DNA of 64,000 nucleotides from Pagrus major (lineage: Eukaryota; Chordata; Actinopteri; Spariformes; Sparidae), in NCBI RefSeq assembly GCF_040436345.1, contig NC_133232.1, positions 35,444,265 through 35,508,264 of the forward strand. Reading direction: 5' to 3'. The notes under the pieces are model-generated. The model did not search any database. It saw only the letters and a program-made list of their open reading frames with translations, and was not told the origin of the DNA. How positions within the stretch are numbered: position 1 is the stretch's first letter; every line of letters starts with the position of its first letter. This document shows, piece by piece, positions 27,001-41,268 of the stretch. Position numbers and translations under genes: made by a program.

Positions 27001-28635
27001 AAAAAGAGGAGTGAAAAGGCACTAAGTCCAAATAAAAACTGCAGCTAGAGCTCTGTAATGTGTCTGTGTTTGTGTGAGGCAGGCTACTGCAGGAGAGGAG
27101 CTGAAGAAGGATAAAAATGCCATTCAAGAGGCATTATTCAGCATTAAGGCTAACTACAGCAGAACTACCACCTCTGAGCCTGTATCCTGGCCACATGGAT
27201 CACATACAGTGAGTTTAAGTACAAAAAGAATGTTGCATTTTCTCAAATCTTAGAGAAAAATACAAAATAATACATGTAATCCATAAACAGACGGCCTCCA
27301 GGCACGCCAGCCACCTCGAGTCCTCCTCATGCCCCTTCATGTTAACCTGACAAGTCTAAAGCTGCTAACATTTTAGCCTTATCTGAAGCATCGTGTTCAG
27401 ACACCTTCGGTTTACACAGTCTGCCCCAGATGGCATCTCTCAGCGCTGTTTTCTTTAGGCCTGTCATCTACTGTAACGTCTTAATTGACGTTTACCTCTG
27501 TTCGCCGCTGTCAGCCACCCGGAGTCTGTGTCTGTCTGACGAGCAGCCGGGCAGAAGAGTTTCCCAGGCTCCAACTTCGGATAGAAAATTACACCTGAGC
27601 GCCTTTTGTTTGTTTTAGTTTTTTTTTCTTTCCTTTTCTTCATTCTGTGTCGTACAATTTTCCCTTCACACGCAGGGCGAATAACAAAATGCTGTTGAAA
27701 TTGTCAAAGTGTCGAGCGTCTACCTCCTGCTCATATCAGTTCTTGTTAGTTTAGTGGCCCGAGTGGAATCCTGGCCGTCCGTACTATCTTATCTAAAGAA
27801 ATCAGACCTGATAACAGCACTTTTTGCCATCACAGATGCAAACTAACTATGGACAGGCTTCAAACTGAATCTCAAGAATCTCCTTCATGGCAATAATCCT
27901 AAACTGCTCTGTTAAGTAACATTATAGATATTTCAGGAGGAAGTTTGCATAAAATCATGCAAAAGATGCACCACAGTTTAAAGTGTGAGTTTTTTTTCTA
28001 AACCAAACCCTGCAGAGTTAATGTCATACTTTACATGCTGAGCTGTCTCCCCAGCTGTACAAACATGGCATTCTTTGGGCATAAAATGTGCAATATTTTG
28101 TAGAGGACCACTTAGAGAGAAGCTTTACATCATTTATCCCCGTGATGGCACGTTCAGTTAAAAGCTAGTTTCCTCAATAAAACCTCTGCGCTTTCATGTG
28201 GAGCAGTTATGGGAGGAACAGGAAGAACTATGGACACCGAAGAGATTTAAATTATACAGTGTAAAATCTCATATGTAACAGTTACATGTCAAAATATCTG
28301 GTAATTAACTAGTAGGTAACTTGCCCTTAAAAAAAGTAAGCCGAAGTGATTACCATACAGGTGTTTCCCACACATATGAGCTCATGCAGAGCTAAGTGTT
28401 GGACTATAGCGTATATTTTAATGATTATAACGCTGCTGAAACCAGTCCTGTGTAGCATTTACAGAGTACATGGTCATGATGACCAGACTGCATCTCAGAA
28501 ACAACTGTATTTCGTGCCTGCACCACGTTTCTGTCACTGAATGAAACACGACATTTATGGTATCGCAGCGTGGACGGTGGACGTACGAAGGCCAAGATTG
28601 TGTAGCTAGAATCGAAGGTTCACATCCAGTCTGTG

Positions 28636-28682
28636 GTTCGGTTTAGGCAACAAAAGCACTTTGGTTAAGGTCAGGACAAGTA
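28636..28682 (+). repeat. Dispersed repeat fragment (GGTTTAGGCAACAAAA type)
   Basis: Shares the word order GGTTTAG-CACAAAA-CTTGGTTAGGGTTA with the copies at 37,567-37,610 (+) and 50,290-50,340 (-). Confidence 0.45.
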
Positions 28683-30694
28683 TTTTCAGTTTATGAAACG
28701 GTCACGACATTTAATCAGGAGGATTCACTTTGCTTAAATAAGGAAAATATCATGATTTTGGTTAAATGTAAAATTGGTTCTTGAAATAGTGACAAAGTTT
28801 AGGATTCATGAGCGTAGACACAAATCTTACATTTTAGAGTCGTGCTGAGTGTCACAACAAAAATTGACAATTCATGCCAATGTACACAAATCCTTTAGAT
28901 TACATTTTATCACGAACTGCCTTGATACTGGCTTTCTGTTTTCAATGACAGGAAGTTGGACTTTTTGTTTGCGACACCCTCAAATGTGGTGACCAACCAC
29001 ATTATCTCTGCTGTAACTGCAGACAAGACTGAATTTTAAAACGTAGTGATTTCCACCTTTGTTTCTGTTGTAAGTGGTGCTGTTACATGTGCAAAATGCT
29101 GAAAGGGAAACAGAAGCTGTGATTAATTTTATAACCATTAACTGTCGCTACTTTTACACCATTTACTCTTAGGGCTTGTTGGCACATTAAATGTAATTAG
29201 ATTAAAAGACTGAAACAATAAATAGTTTCCAACTTAGCAACATTGCAAGTTAAAATGTGGCTTTCTGTAAGCAGCCAAATAATTATGTGCTTTTATTCTT
29301 TTCTATGTGTCCTGTAAGATTGAGATCACTTGAGTCTTTTGACAAACTAGATTTAAAATCTCAATATAATTTACTGCAGAACACTGAGGAAACATCATCT
29401 TTAAGGGTTTCTAAAATGTTAGACACAAAATATACAACTTCGTTCCCTCTTGCTCCGAGTTAAATCTTCCAGCTTTTCCATGATTACACCGTGATCTTTT
29501 TGTCACAGTCTGCTGTCTTCTGATAAATCCGTCACTGGAAGTAAATCTTAAAAATTTGGCTAACAGCAACTTCCATCTGCAATTCTCTGAATCTGCACTT
29601 TTACCGGACGGTTGCACTGCACACTCTTCTGCTGCAGACAAAAATATCATCCGTCATGTTTAAAATGGCACATTGTGTCTCAGAAGTAAATCAAACCCCG
29701 GTGCTGAGTTAACGTCTGGGTGAGCTGAGTGACATCCAGCAGCCAGGCAGTCAAATCAGACCCTGCCTGTTAATAAACAGGCTCTTGTTTTTCTTGCCTA
29801 GACACAGATTATTTCTCACACAGATAAATGATGTTATTCGCTGCATTGTCCTCGTTATATTGAGATCAACAAGTTTTCGTCCACTGCTTCCAGGGCCAGT
29901 TTCCACATGTCTCCGTCCTGCCAGCAGCAGCTTGTGGTTACCAGTCTGTAACTCACAACAACCAGCACACCCATCGACAGCGCGGCTCGAGAAGCTCTGC
30001 CTGCTCAGTCCCTGTAAGTCACTCTGGTGTTGGCTGAAGTGTGAAATGTTTACGCCTTGTAAAATATTTCTCTGGATTGCTCTCTCATTAAAGCCAGATG
30101 TTGCCTGTTCCATTTTCCCTGGTGCAAATATCGAGCCGTTTTTTTTTTTTAGGTCAGTTCTGGCATTCATTTTTCCATCTCTACACGAATCACAGCGGGC
30201 GAAAGTTCTGCACAGGTTTATTTTTCTGTTGATGAGCAGCTGTTTGAAAGAAACAACTATAACACAGACAGCTGTGAACTATACAAACACGTCTGTATCT
30301 CCATTGTTTAAGGTTGTAACATAAATGTTGATCACGTTCTTCATGTCTCAGTGTCATTGTTGATTTATTCGCTTCTGTTTTGCACAATATGCAGGTGTCT
30401 TTTCAGTGATTTTCCATTTTTGTGTAATATGTTAGTTTTATTGCAACAATGGTGTTATTGTGTATTACTATTTTATTATAGCATGTAATGAGGTAGAATC
30501 TAAATATTTTTGACATTTTTCAATCGCTAAAATGAGCATCCTTCATTTATTTTTCACAGATTCAGGGTGTAATTAAAAAAAAAATAATATGCCCACTCAA
30601 AAAAAATAAATAAAAAAACATGTCATTTTGAAATTCGAAAATACAAACAAAAACTAATTTACTGGGAGGCACACTTGTGCCGGGGACTGACGCA

Positions 30695-31110
30695 GTTAGA
30701 GAAATTGTTTGACGCTTGCAGAAAGTTGGATGAGAACATTGATAACTCTCCCAAACAAGAAGCTACAGTTAGCCACCAGTTAGCTTAGCAGAAAGACTGG
30801 ACACACTGCGCCCGGCCAAGAAATAGTTCCAACTATGAAAGTAAAGTTAAATATTTTGAACAATTTAAACAAACATTACAATAAAGTGTAAACCAGTTAG
30901 CTTGAGATGTGCTGGGAAATTTGGTGTCATTTGCATAGAGATAGGCTAACTGTTTATTTCTTTTTCCAGTCCTCATGCTAAGCTAAGCTAAGCTAAGCTA
31001 ACTGGCTTCTGGCTTTAGCTTCATACTTATTGTACAGACCTGATAGTATCGATCCATACACCTAACACTCAGCAAGAGACTGAATGAGTATTTCCCAAAG
31101 ATGTTGATAC
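30695..31110. repeat. Dispersed teleost repeat with inverted ends
   Basis: The left end (AGAAAGTTGGATGAGAACAT, near 30,720) and the reverse complement of the right end (TTGCTGAGTGTTAGGTGTAT, near 31,070) are diverged inverted repeats. Internally it has CGCCCGGCCAAGAAATAGTT and tandem GCTAA units (30,978-31,001). This layout recurs as a non-autonomous element in many fish genomes. Confidence 0.6.
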
Positions 31111-31397
31111 CTAAAGTAAAGATATTGTGTTAAGATGTTACTTTGGTCGAGGTGAAAGTCTTCCATACGAAATGAGAAAGCAGAAGTAAAGTGTACATTT
31201 GTTTTCTTGTTTGTTTATACTGTATCTGATTACTGAACCGGGCGGAGGGTGGAGATCATATTTCCAATCAAATGAATTAATAAAAAAATACACAACTTTG
31301 GACCTGATGCAGCATGCCATTTGGCTCAAAAACTAGTGGACTGGAAGTTTGAAATAGCAGAAAATATGAAGTAAAGTACAAGTACATCAAAATTGTA

Positions 31398-31672
31398 TTT
31401 AAAGTGACTATGAGGAACTTTCAGTTTTTGTTGATTCTGGCGCCCCCTTTTGACAAAAGCGGTACGAGAGACCTCAGGATGGATCGCGATGAGGTGATGT
31501 CTCCATGTGTGATATATGTGATCGTACCCGAGCACAGGCATTAATAATAACTATATAAAAACAGCAGTCTGTTCACTGATGGTCTCGTTTTGGTGTTACA
31601 GGTCATTTATAATCATCAGAGGAATCAGAGACTATTTCATTAACACTTCAAAGTTCCTCGTGGTCTCTTTAG
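31398..31672. mobile_element. Small MITE-like element, about 275 bp
   Basis: TTTAAAGTGACTATGAGGAA at the left end pairs with the reverse complement of the right end (TAAAGAGACCACGAGGAACT), with three mismatches over about 20 positions. There is no coding capacity. A clear target-site duplication was not found. Confidence 0.6.
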
Positions 31673-31682
31673 GGTTAGGGTA

Positions 31683-31722
31683 CTTGACTAAATGTACTTA
31701 GTTACTTTCTATCACTTCATAT
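31683..31722 (+). repeat. Dispersed teleost repeat fragment
   Basis: TACTTGACTAAATGTACTTA followed by GTTACTTTCTATCACTTCA is a short fragment of a repeat common in fish; a diverged relative occurs near 40,590-40,635. Confidence 0.45.
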
Positions 31723-33242
31723 AATGTTCATTATCCGTCGGGCCCATGTACCAACAGAACATACAGAACAGTTGATCTTCATACAGTCTTTAATGGGAAA
31801 TACTACCATGGTGCTCTATATACTGCATATAATCCTGTTTTCTGATACCGTACAGTCCCAACCATTCACCAGTCTTCATTTATTCTATATTCTTTACCTG
31901 TTTGGTGTTTTTTTCCCTCCTTTTCATCTGTATGTCTATTTCTGTGTATGTACACTGAGAACAATGTAAAGCCAAAGTAAAATAAGCAGTTATATCTGGT
32001 GAAAAAAAAAAAAAAAAAAAAACAGGTGAAGGCTCTTCCTGGTGTACCTGGTGGCTCCACACATCCACCTCTCCCAGCCTACAGCATTTCCAACCCAACG
32101 AGAACAGCCGGTGTGGAGAGCGACTTATTGGATTGGATCTCACCCAGCAGCGACTTATACGCTCAACCTATATGTCACAGATGGTAGGATTTCTCTGTGG
32201 TTGATATAGGAAATCCACTAAGGAGTATTGATCTTTCTAAGATCTGCTCTCTCTGCCTGATCTCCACAGGATCTGAACATCCGCAGAGACCTGGAGGGGA
32301 GCAGAGCCGCTGGAATCGAAGTCTACCTTTCATTGTAAAGGTAATACAGTGGAACATTTTCACAAAAACATTTACATTAGAGGCGCAAACATCACCATTA
32401 AATGTAATCAAACGTTTTATAGTCAGTGTCTCTCCATAAATCCTGTTAAAGTGGAGGAAGCGATGCTGTTTGGTTTCAAATAGCACATTAATTGAAATAT
32501 TATCAAAATCACAATATGGCCGAGTGCAAAATCTAAATCACAGAAGCTGCAATTTTTTGACAAAGGTGAAGTTGTGACAAAACACTGGTGTTGCAGAGAC
32601 GCACTGAGCTACACATCATGTTCTCTTAATGTAAGTGAACACGTCTGATCACTGCAGACCAACAAATGTGACTTCATCGTGATTTTATCATCATCATCGA
32701 GATCTGTGGTGTAAAAATGACATCGCGATCGTAATATCCGTCGTAACAAGCGCAGTATGACTTTTCTTCTTTTTTTTTTTACCATATCGTGCAGCCTTAG
32801 TTTCGAATAAAGAACAAGTAGCAGCAGCACTGGGCATTTAGCATTACTGGCACAACCCACCGTGTTTGAACAGAATAAAGGAAAGAATGCCACCTACAGC
32901 AACTCAAACAGTAACAAGAGTAAATCCAGAGAAATTCACTGTTGACTCACTGTTTGCTTGCCAGCAGATCTCTGGGTGGATTAACTTTAAAACCACAACA
33001 GTAATAATCAGTTTGCGTCAAAGATGTCACCAAAATGAAAAACACGAACCCTGCAGATTACTCCTTTAAGATAAAGTTTACACAGAAGACTTCAGATGTG
33101 TCACCCGTCCTCCAAGAGGTGTTCTGCACCACCTGAACGATCAGAACGAGCGGGGAAAATCTTTGCAGAAAAAGCTGAATAAGTAAAAGGCTGAATGGGC
33201 TTAAAAAAGGTGAACATTTCGATAGCTGAATGGTTTCTAGAG

Positions 33243-33368
33243 GTAGTGGTTGAGTAGCAGTATTAGTAGTAGTGCGAGTAGTAGTAGTACAAGTAGTGGT
33301 AGTAGTGCAAGTAGCAGTAGTAGTAGTAGTAGCAGTAGCAGTAGTAGTAGTAGTAGTAGTAGTAGCAG
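33243..33368. repeat. (AGT)n imperfect microsatellite
   Basis: AGT units with GCA/GCG interruptions over about 125 bases. Confidence 0.9.
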
Positions 33369-33637
33369 AGCTACTAGCTAAACATCACCTGGTAACCATA
33401 AAAACACAGACCTCTACATGTTGATTTTATGCATCTGCAGTGATGCAGCATCACACCACATGTCTTATATTGATGATGAATGGCAATTTTAATTTGATCA
33501 ATCTGATGAAGTCTATAATTGCTTGCTGGGTATCTGCAGAGTTTGGATCAGAATCCCATGATTGATTACTGAATCCTGTCGACATTATTAACATTTCCTG
33601 TTCCTGTTTAAGCCATATGAATTCTTCAGGAGTAATA

Positions 33638-33716
33638 TACATACATATATATATACATATACATATATACATACATATATACATATATACATATATACAT
33701 ACATATATACATATAC

Positions 33717-33784
<68 letters not shown>
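33638..33784. repeat. (ACATAT)n grading into (AT)n
   Basis: About 90 bases of ACATAT-like units followed by about 60 bases of pure AT. Confidence 0.95.
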
Positions 33785-33791
<7 letters not shown>

Positions 33792-34290
33792 ACTATAAAC
33801 TATGAAATTGATAAAGATTTGAGTTATAGATATAGTGAGATATCTGCAGGGGAAACAATTCAGCTGTCAGCGTCGGTGCCCTCTGGTTGAAACACTGCCC
33901 AGAAGTGACACTTGAAAAACAAGCTGCTCTGTCATAGTTTTCCTCTGATTTTCGTGGACATTTAGCCACTGATGTGCTGTTAAATTGCACAAGCAGGATG
34001 CTGGAACGAGTGCATGAAGCTTACCAGCCCAATCTCTCTCTTTCTCTCTCTCTGTGTCTCTGTGTCTGTCTCAGACAGTTTTAATCTCTGGTAAGACAGT
34101 CACGTCCAGATTTGTCGTCTGCCGTGTAAACTCTGGTGGAAAGGGAGCGGCCGCCTGCGCCTCCAGTCTCCACAGCCGCTCCTTCATTACTGCGCACGGT
34201 GGGAGGGCCAGAGCTCACGGTGTGGTAATCCCTGCTGGAAGGCGTCACCGTATACTGTCATTAATGAAACGGAAGACACACATGTATAAC

Positions 34291-34292
<2 letters not shown>

Positions 34293-34333
<41 letters not shown>
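34293..34333. repeat. (CA)n microsatellite
   Basis: About 20 units. Confidence 0.95.
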
Positions 34334-34335
<2 letters not shown>

Positions 34336-34754
34336 CATGTATGTACACACCCACAGTTACTAGTGGCTGAGAGATGAATGGTTGCATCTTGTAGACTAAA
34401 GCTAAAGGTTTATATGTCTCTGCAGGAGATGTTATGGTGGCTCAGATTTATCCTCTGTGCTCAGTTACAGGCATGGACGGCTCCTATTTGTTGCTGTTGA
34501 TGCCATTTATACAGTATGTGACCTACTGCTGTGAGGTCTAATGCTGTTTGCTCAGGTCTTTGTAATGCTGTCATCTGCTCAGCATCTGTGATGTTTCTGT
34601 AAAAATCCTACAGGGATATCAGTGGAAACTTTCACCTTGGCGTAACTCGTATATATTATGGATTCCATCTATTTTCAGTATGTGTGAAACAAACAGGAAC
34701 ACAGTCTACTCATGACCCCTCTTCACATATTGTATATGTCTGATGGAGTCAACT

Positions 34755-35420
34755 TATAAAGGGGAATTGCAGTGTTTTTAAACCTGGGCCCATATCCACA
34801 TGTTTTGGGGTGTAAATGATTCATACTCACCAAAACTTTTGGACTCGGCCCCAGTAGATTATCTCATCCGACAGCCATGACACAGCTGCATTGGCTGCAG
34901 CGTAATCCTTTGGGGCAACTTCAACCTTCAACGTAACGTCCACTAAAAGGGCTTGTTCTTGCCCCTAACAGGGTTACGTTATTATTCCAAGTGTCTGACA
35001 ACGTCACAGAGACAATTTCAGCGAAGAGAGACCTGTTTGTTAAATAATAACATCCTTTTTGTAAGCAGACACACAAGTCTCGCTCGGGAAATATTGCGAG
35101 AGGTGAGTTGATGCAGGAAGACGACTGGAAACGTGAGACAGGAAGCTGGAGAGAGAAGGTCGGAGTGAACCTACTGTAGTGGAGCTGCCAGCAACAGTTA
35201 AATCAGTTGGTTAGTCAGCCATGACTAACCATCGAGATGAGGCAACTCACCTTGCAAGACTTCTATGTGAGTGAGACTTCTGTTTCTGGCTACAAAAAGG
35301 ATGATATTATTTGCTTCCATAATGTTTTCAGACATTTAAAATAAAAACCTGACCTGTGAGAGGCAAAAATAAGCACTTTGCGTTGCAGCCACGACTTTTC
35401 CTTCTCTTCTTGTTCCTTTT
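34755..35420. repeat. Probable dispersed teleost repeat
   Basis: Begins AAAGGGGAATTGCAGTGTTT and continues AACCTGGGCCCATATCCACA; the segment including GCTGCAGCGTAATCCTTTGG resembles a multi-copy fish element. Assignment rests on recollection of the family and the limits are approximate. Confidence 0.4.
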
Positions 35421-35912
35421 TTCATTTTATGTGGCCAAAACAAGTTAAATCATCCAGAAATTCACAGGGGAAAAAAGCAAAAGATATAAAAGTCTGAAAA
35501 AGTAATAATTCTTCTGTAACAGAAACATGTTTTTTTTCTGTTCTGTTAATTACCTCAGAAACAGTCTGATGTATCTTGTTGAGCTTGATGGATCCGGTAG
35601 CACTGCGGTCAGATCAAACCTTTCTATATACGCATAGGACCACACAGCTGGACTCAAGACAGGTATTATGTTCGTTCCTGCATTAGGTCTTTATATAATA
35701 AGGACACTGATGTTGTGTAACAGTAAAGTTTATGTTTATAGAGACCCTGACTAATAAAATGTTTATTTACTATATCAAAGTTCTCATTCCTATATCAACT
35801 ATGGTGTTGCTACAGAAATATGAAAGTTTCAGTGATTTATTCTTGATGATTTGACAGTATTCGGTCGCAGAGGAGCTCTCATTCTATTAGTTTCTGTAGT
35901 TTACCAGGTGAA

Positions 35913-35928
35913 CCAGCAGAGGGCGCCA
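35913..35928 (+). promoter_or_regulatory. CTCF core motif match
   Basis: CCAGCAGAGGGCGCCA fits the CTCF core (CCASYAGRKGGCRS) at every position. It lies in the pitx2-elovl6 interval. Confidence 0.55.
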
Positions 35929-36650
35929 CAGATAATCATATCTATTAAAACAGCAGTTCATCAGAGATCCAGCAGGATGTTTCCTCTTCTTTAGTTAACA
36001 GCATTCAGCTTTGTTCTGAGGATTTGCCTCAAACAAATATCTTACAAAAACAGCATTTTCACATGATTTTATTTTAATTGCATAGTTTGCTACATTAAAC
36101 CTTATTTTAATTTTCTATCAAGAAATATAATTATAATTATAATTAATTATCACAAAAAAACACTCAGTCAACTGCTGTCTGATTTATACATCAAGTGTGA
36201 TAAAATGGAGAGCAAAAAAAAACAACCCTGCAGCTCCCTCCTCGCTCCTGACGTGACAGCAGCACTGTATTCTCCTCAATTTATGAGGTATCATGGTGGG
36301 TAATAAAGCGGAAAGGTCAGGGGGAATGTGTTTTTATCCTCTCTAAACCAATAGGTCAGATTTCCACTTTCCACGCCACAACTCTGTGACTGCAGCTGCT
36401 GCCCTTTTGGTTAAAACAATACATTCACCTTGGCCACTCACACATCATATCACCAATTCTCCATCTTATTGGCAATGTCACACAGAGGGCTGAGAGATAT
36501 TACTGAATAGATTTACTGCCAGGGTTCGTCCGCAGCCTCAGATATGATATAAACGGTGTGTAATGTAAGCCATGCATTATGAATCCAATTTGTTTGGCCG
36601 AGAACAGACGTGCTGAGTGTAAAACAGGCGGGCTGAAAGACGCCCTGAGG

Positions 36651-36666
36651 CCACTAGATGGCAGCA
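36651..36666 (+). promoter_or_regulatory. CTCF core motif match
   Basis: CCACTAGATGGCAGCA fits the CTCF core at every position and points the same way as the site about 740 bases upstream. Confidence 0.55.
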
Positions 36667-37566
36667 TGTTAGTGAATATGGAGCTCATTACTCTGCTGAG
36701 GCCAGTTTTAATGCGTTTTCTCAGGAATAATGTGTTGATATTAAAACTGCAGCGACGTTATCACTCATGAAAACATCAAAACAAGAGATTTACAAATTAT
36801 TATTATAAAAATATCATTGCAATATATAACAAAACAAAATGGCAAATGCCTTGAAGAACACAAGGAGCCTGTGAGTGTGACCTGATCGCACTTAGAAACA
36901 CACTGGTATTATATCTTTTAATCAATCAATAGAATAATAAAGGTGTCTATTATATTTTCCTGATGTTCACACTCATAAAGTATTGAATTACTGAATGTCA
37001 GTGTGTTTACAATTTAGTTTAAAATTGCTACAAGGTTGCTTTAGTGTAGATACACCAGGTGCGACTATGAGACAACAGAAGCTTTACTCATTTATTGTTT
37101 TTTAAAAGAAAACCTATGCAATCAAATTCAAAAGCAGGAAGTCCATAACTAACTTGCTGTGTCAGATTGGGTTATACTGTAAAGGTGTTCATGTTATTTT
37201 GACCATGTATTTTGACCATTGGAGGGGGCAAAGCATTAGATGCAACTGTTTTTGTATTGCCAACCTGTCTGACCAGTATCAACGAAACTCTATTATAAAA
37301 ACTTTGCAGGGTTAAAATATGGAGTTTTTCCAGTCTTTGTTTACACTTTAAAATGTTTTCAAAAGTGCTTCAGGCCTTTGTAAGCCATCCCTGCAAGGCT
37401 TTTAAGTGGCTTAGTAAACTGTGACTACAGTAACAGGGTTAACGTCAGCCAAACATCCAACACATCACTCTACAGTTCCAACACAATCGCCATAATAAAT
37501 ACTGTCAATGAACATTTCTGCACACCACCTTTATTTTGATCTGGTGACAACACTGTGTTTATGTCC

Positions 37567-37610
37567 TGGTTAGGTTTAGACACAAAAATACTTGGTTAGG
37601 GTTAGAAAAA
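37567..37610 (+). repeat. Dispersed repeat fragment (GGTTTAGACACAAAA type)
   Basis: Clearest of the three copies in the window: GGTTAGGTTTAGACACAAAA then CTTGGTTAGGGTTAG. Confidence 0.5.
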
Positions 37611-40600
37611 CATCATGTATTGGCTCAAGATACCTGCTTTTGTCACCACAATAACAGCTGCGGATGTCATTAAGTCTTGCAACAATAACCTGGATTAGTT
37701 GTGACAAACATGGCTGGAAATTGTCCCTTGACCTCATGTTGAAACGTGATGGCCCTCATCAAAATAATCAAGTAAAAACATTAACATAGTGGTGAGTAGT
37801 TTGCAGAACCGTTAAATGCAAATATTTTTTTCAGGCGACTGGGCCTGTAAAGCGTGTAGTTCCAGCCCAGTAGCCAGATCGACATGTTTGCATTTTACAC
37901 TCATAAGCTCAAACTTTACTGTGTCACCAATTATCTGGAATAAGAAGAATATTCAACTAATTGCTTCGGCCCATTTAGAAGGTATTATGTGCTCTTACTG
38001 CGGTGCAGCCCACAGGGTGAACTACACTTCACATAACTAAGTCCAACTCAGTCCATCATAGCGTGAGCTTCTTCGTGCACCAGATGGCCAAAGAAATGTG
38101 TTAAACTTTTCTGAGACAGATGTGTTTTCGCCTCAAGGACACGGCACATTTTCTGCATGCAAAGCAAAACCGTAGGAACAAGGTGTTTGAAAGTGCTGAT
38201 TCCACAAAGGCACAGATGAGGAGGGACTACGTGTCATATTGATGTATGGATGGTGATGACGGGAAAACAGTACTGTTCACTACAGCAGGTAACACATAAC
38301 ATTAGTAAGAAAAAGGGAAATCCATGACTCCGACTGCATTTCTACTCTGATAAACATCTGTGATTTACAGCACTTAGTTACAGTTAGATAATATATCAGT
38401 TCTTGAGTTACGGCCAGTTTTGTAAAGTCACGGAGACCTTCGACTTTTGACCACCAAAATCATATCAGTTCATCCTTGTTTGTAACAAATTTGAAGAAAT
38501 TCCCTCAGGACGTTCCTGAGATATTCACAAGACTGGGAGAAACAGATGGACAACCCAGAAACACGAAGCCATCACCTGTGTGGAGGCATACAAACATGCA
38601 TGGACCCTCTCTGAGTCTTGGATTAAAATGTATGGCCATGGGACTTATGTAATGGACACTTGTGAGCTGTGTGGGGAAAAGAGCCTCAGCAAAATATCAA
38701 ACAAAACTGTTTTAAAATGAAATCTTCTCTTTATCAGGCTGTGTGATTCTGCTACAGGGCTCAGGACCTCAACAGGGGTCGTCTGAGGGAGCGTGAACTG
38801 ACTGTATGAAGTGTCCTCATGAACATCTGTCAGGCTTGAAGAAAAAAACTACGAATCAGTGACTTTTTGTGGATTCAGCAGCCGTCTCTTTCTCTTAAAC
38901 TCTCCGTCTCAGCAGACACTCCATGAAGTGTCTGCTGATAAAGACCAGAAGCTGTGACTGAAAGCTCCACGAAGCTGCTCTGTTTTACATTTCTTATAAA
39001 ACAGCTGACTTTTGAAGGTCTTCTTTAGTGTATGAAAATCCAAAATCTCTTCTTCTTTTCTTCTCTAACTTCTTTGTCAGTCTGACCATCAGTCCAAAAA
39101 CTCAAAGTGATTTAATTTACCGTGATGCAAAATGAAGAGGAGGTGTATGTGCTCACATTGGAGAAACTGAAGCCGATTAATAGAGCAGTTACAGTTTTTA
39201 CTTCATAAATTAATCAAAAATAATCCATCATTCAAAACGTGTCTTTTCTTGATTGACTTATTGATTTCAGTGCAAAAAAAACACATTCATTTTATCAAAA
39301 CCAGAACCAAGGCACCAAGACATTAAAGATGTTCTGCTTCGACGCCTCTCCTCTTGACATCTCAGCACCACTGCTGACGATAACCTTTCACTCCCCCACA
39401 CACACTCACACACATTCCCTCACATTTTCACATGAGTGACTTCCACGATTACTAAAGGAAACATCTCATGAATGCATGAACTCTCCGTAGTCAAGCTCCA
39501 ATGAGCTACAGTCCAGATGCCTGACATGCCTGCACATCTTCACACCGAAACTTCACACAGGTGTCCCTCAAAGAACAACAGCATGTACGCAGACAAAAAT
39601 GCATTCACACAGCCCCTCTGAGCTTCCACTTGAGATGCATTTGATGTGGAGGGAATGAATTGGGATGATGAAATCCCAGCTGATGCTGTTGTGCGCCCGG
39701 CCTCAGCGGCAGAAGCTCCACTGGGAGACTTTAAGATGATATGTTTAGACAGGCAGGTGAGAGGTCGTAACCTTTCAGTCGTACAGCAGAGTTTCACTCA
39801 GGAGACTCGTGGGAAACTAATGATGCCATGATGAAATCTAAAAGGTGGATTATTTTGGGAAGCATAATTAGGTAACAGGGGAGGAGAAGGAGCAAGAGTG
39901 AAAAGGTGCTGGAGCGTGAGCTCAGCCCGTTCAAGACAAACACATTTATTTATGCGAATACAGAGCTGTCATCCAGGATCTCGCCTCACCAGTGCCTGCA
40001 GCTGTGCCTGCAGCTCCGTACAGAAGGAAATGTGATAAACAGTAACACATTATATGTAAAGCTGGTGCCAGACATCATGTATCATAATATTTGTGAGCAC
40101 ATGCCAGTTAATGCTATGAGGCCTTCCACAACAAAAGCATCTTCAGCCACTGCAGGGAAAAATACCATCTCATGAACTGAGATTAAGCAAACAGCAAACT
40201 ACCTGTTTAATGATGACGGACAACCTGACACACCTGTTGAACTTTCCTCTCATGCTCAGCTGAATGTGAAGCGTGTGAAAGAAATACGGCCATGATGTAG
40301 AAGTAGACTGATTATCGGGGCTGATATTCAGTATTTTTATGATTATCTGTATCTGTGTTCTTTGTGTCTGATTGGACACAATGCACTACTTTGGTTCTGA
40401 TGTCAGCATCCTTTCCCTGTTAGTGGTCACCACTCTCTGGTCTCAGTGTCCACAACACTAACTGATGTCACACCACAGCCGATCAGCACTGAATAATCTG
40501 AATTAACAGTCACTAAAGTTATCAAATAAATGAAGTGGAGTTAAAGTACTAAGTGACAGACAATGTAAATACTGAAGTAAAGTACCTCTTGAGTAAGAAC

Positions 40601-40820
40601 TTGAGTAAACTGTAGTTTGTTACATTCCATCGCTGGTTATTCTCGTCTTTAAGATATTTATTTTTCCTCTAAATGTTATATCAGTTCCATTTATCGGTTT
40701 TCAGTCTCCTAGATTACTAATAATCGATAAACACTAATCATCGATCTACCCTTACCATGATGGGTTTCCTGTGCCAACATTAGAGGGAGATAACTGTGTA
40801 CTGGCCATGTGCAAGAGTTG

Positions 40821-40862
40821 CCAATTTATTAGGTACACCTAATACCCTATCACATCAGTCAG
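40821..40862 (+). repeat. Dispersed repeat end (TTATTAGGTACACCT)
   Basis: CCAATTTATTAGGTACACCT followed by AATACCC is the terminal signature of a very common dispersed fish element. The matching other end was not identified. Confidence 0.45.
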
Positions 40863-41224
40863 TCAGATAAAAAAAATCAACACATCTTCAAAACCATTTC
40901 AACAACAACTGAGCGTTATAACCTTCATATGGGGATAATTTAAAGAAGGATTGTTGTTTTACACTGCATAATAAACTGCCAATGTCTTGTGCGCCCCCCT
41001 CCTCCTCAACAGACTGGTTTACAGCAAGAAAACCCCCAAAATAACTGCATCTTTCTCTGATCAGCCCAGAACACAAACAAATGACACTGAAACAGAGTGA
41101 AATGCATCAACCAGCAACAAGAAAGTAACGAGTAAGCAAATCCTGCACATATGAAGAGAAGAGCAGCATCAGAGCAGAGAGCAGCCACCAACACTGTGAC
41201 CATGAGCAGAACCAACCAGCAGAA

Positions 41225-41225
<1 letters not shown>

Positions 41226-41266
<41 letters not shown>
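41226..41266. repeat. (CA)n microsatellite
   Basis: About 20 units. Confidence 0.95.
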
Positions 41267-41268
<2 letters not shown>

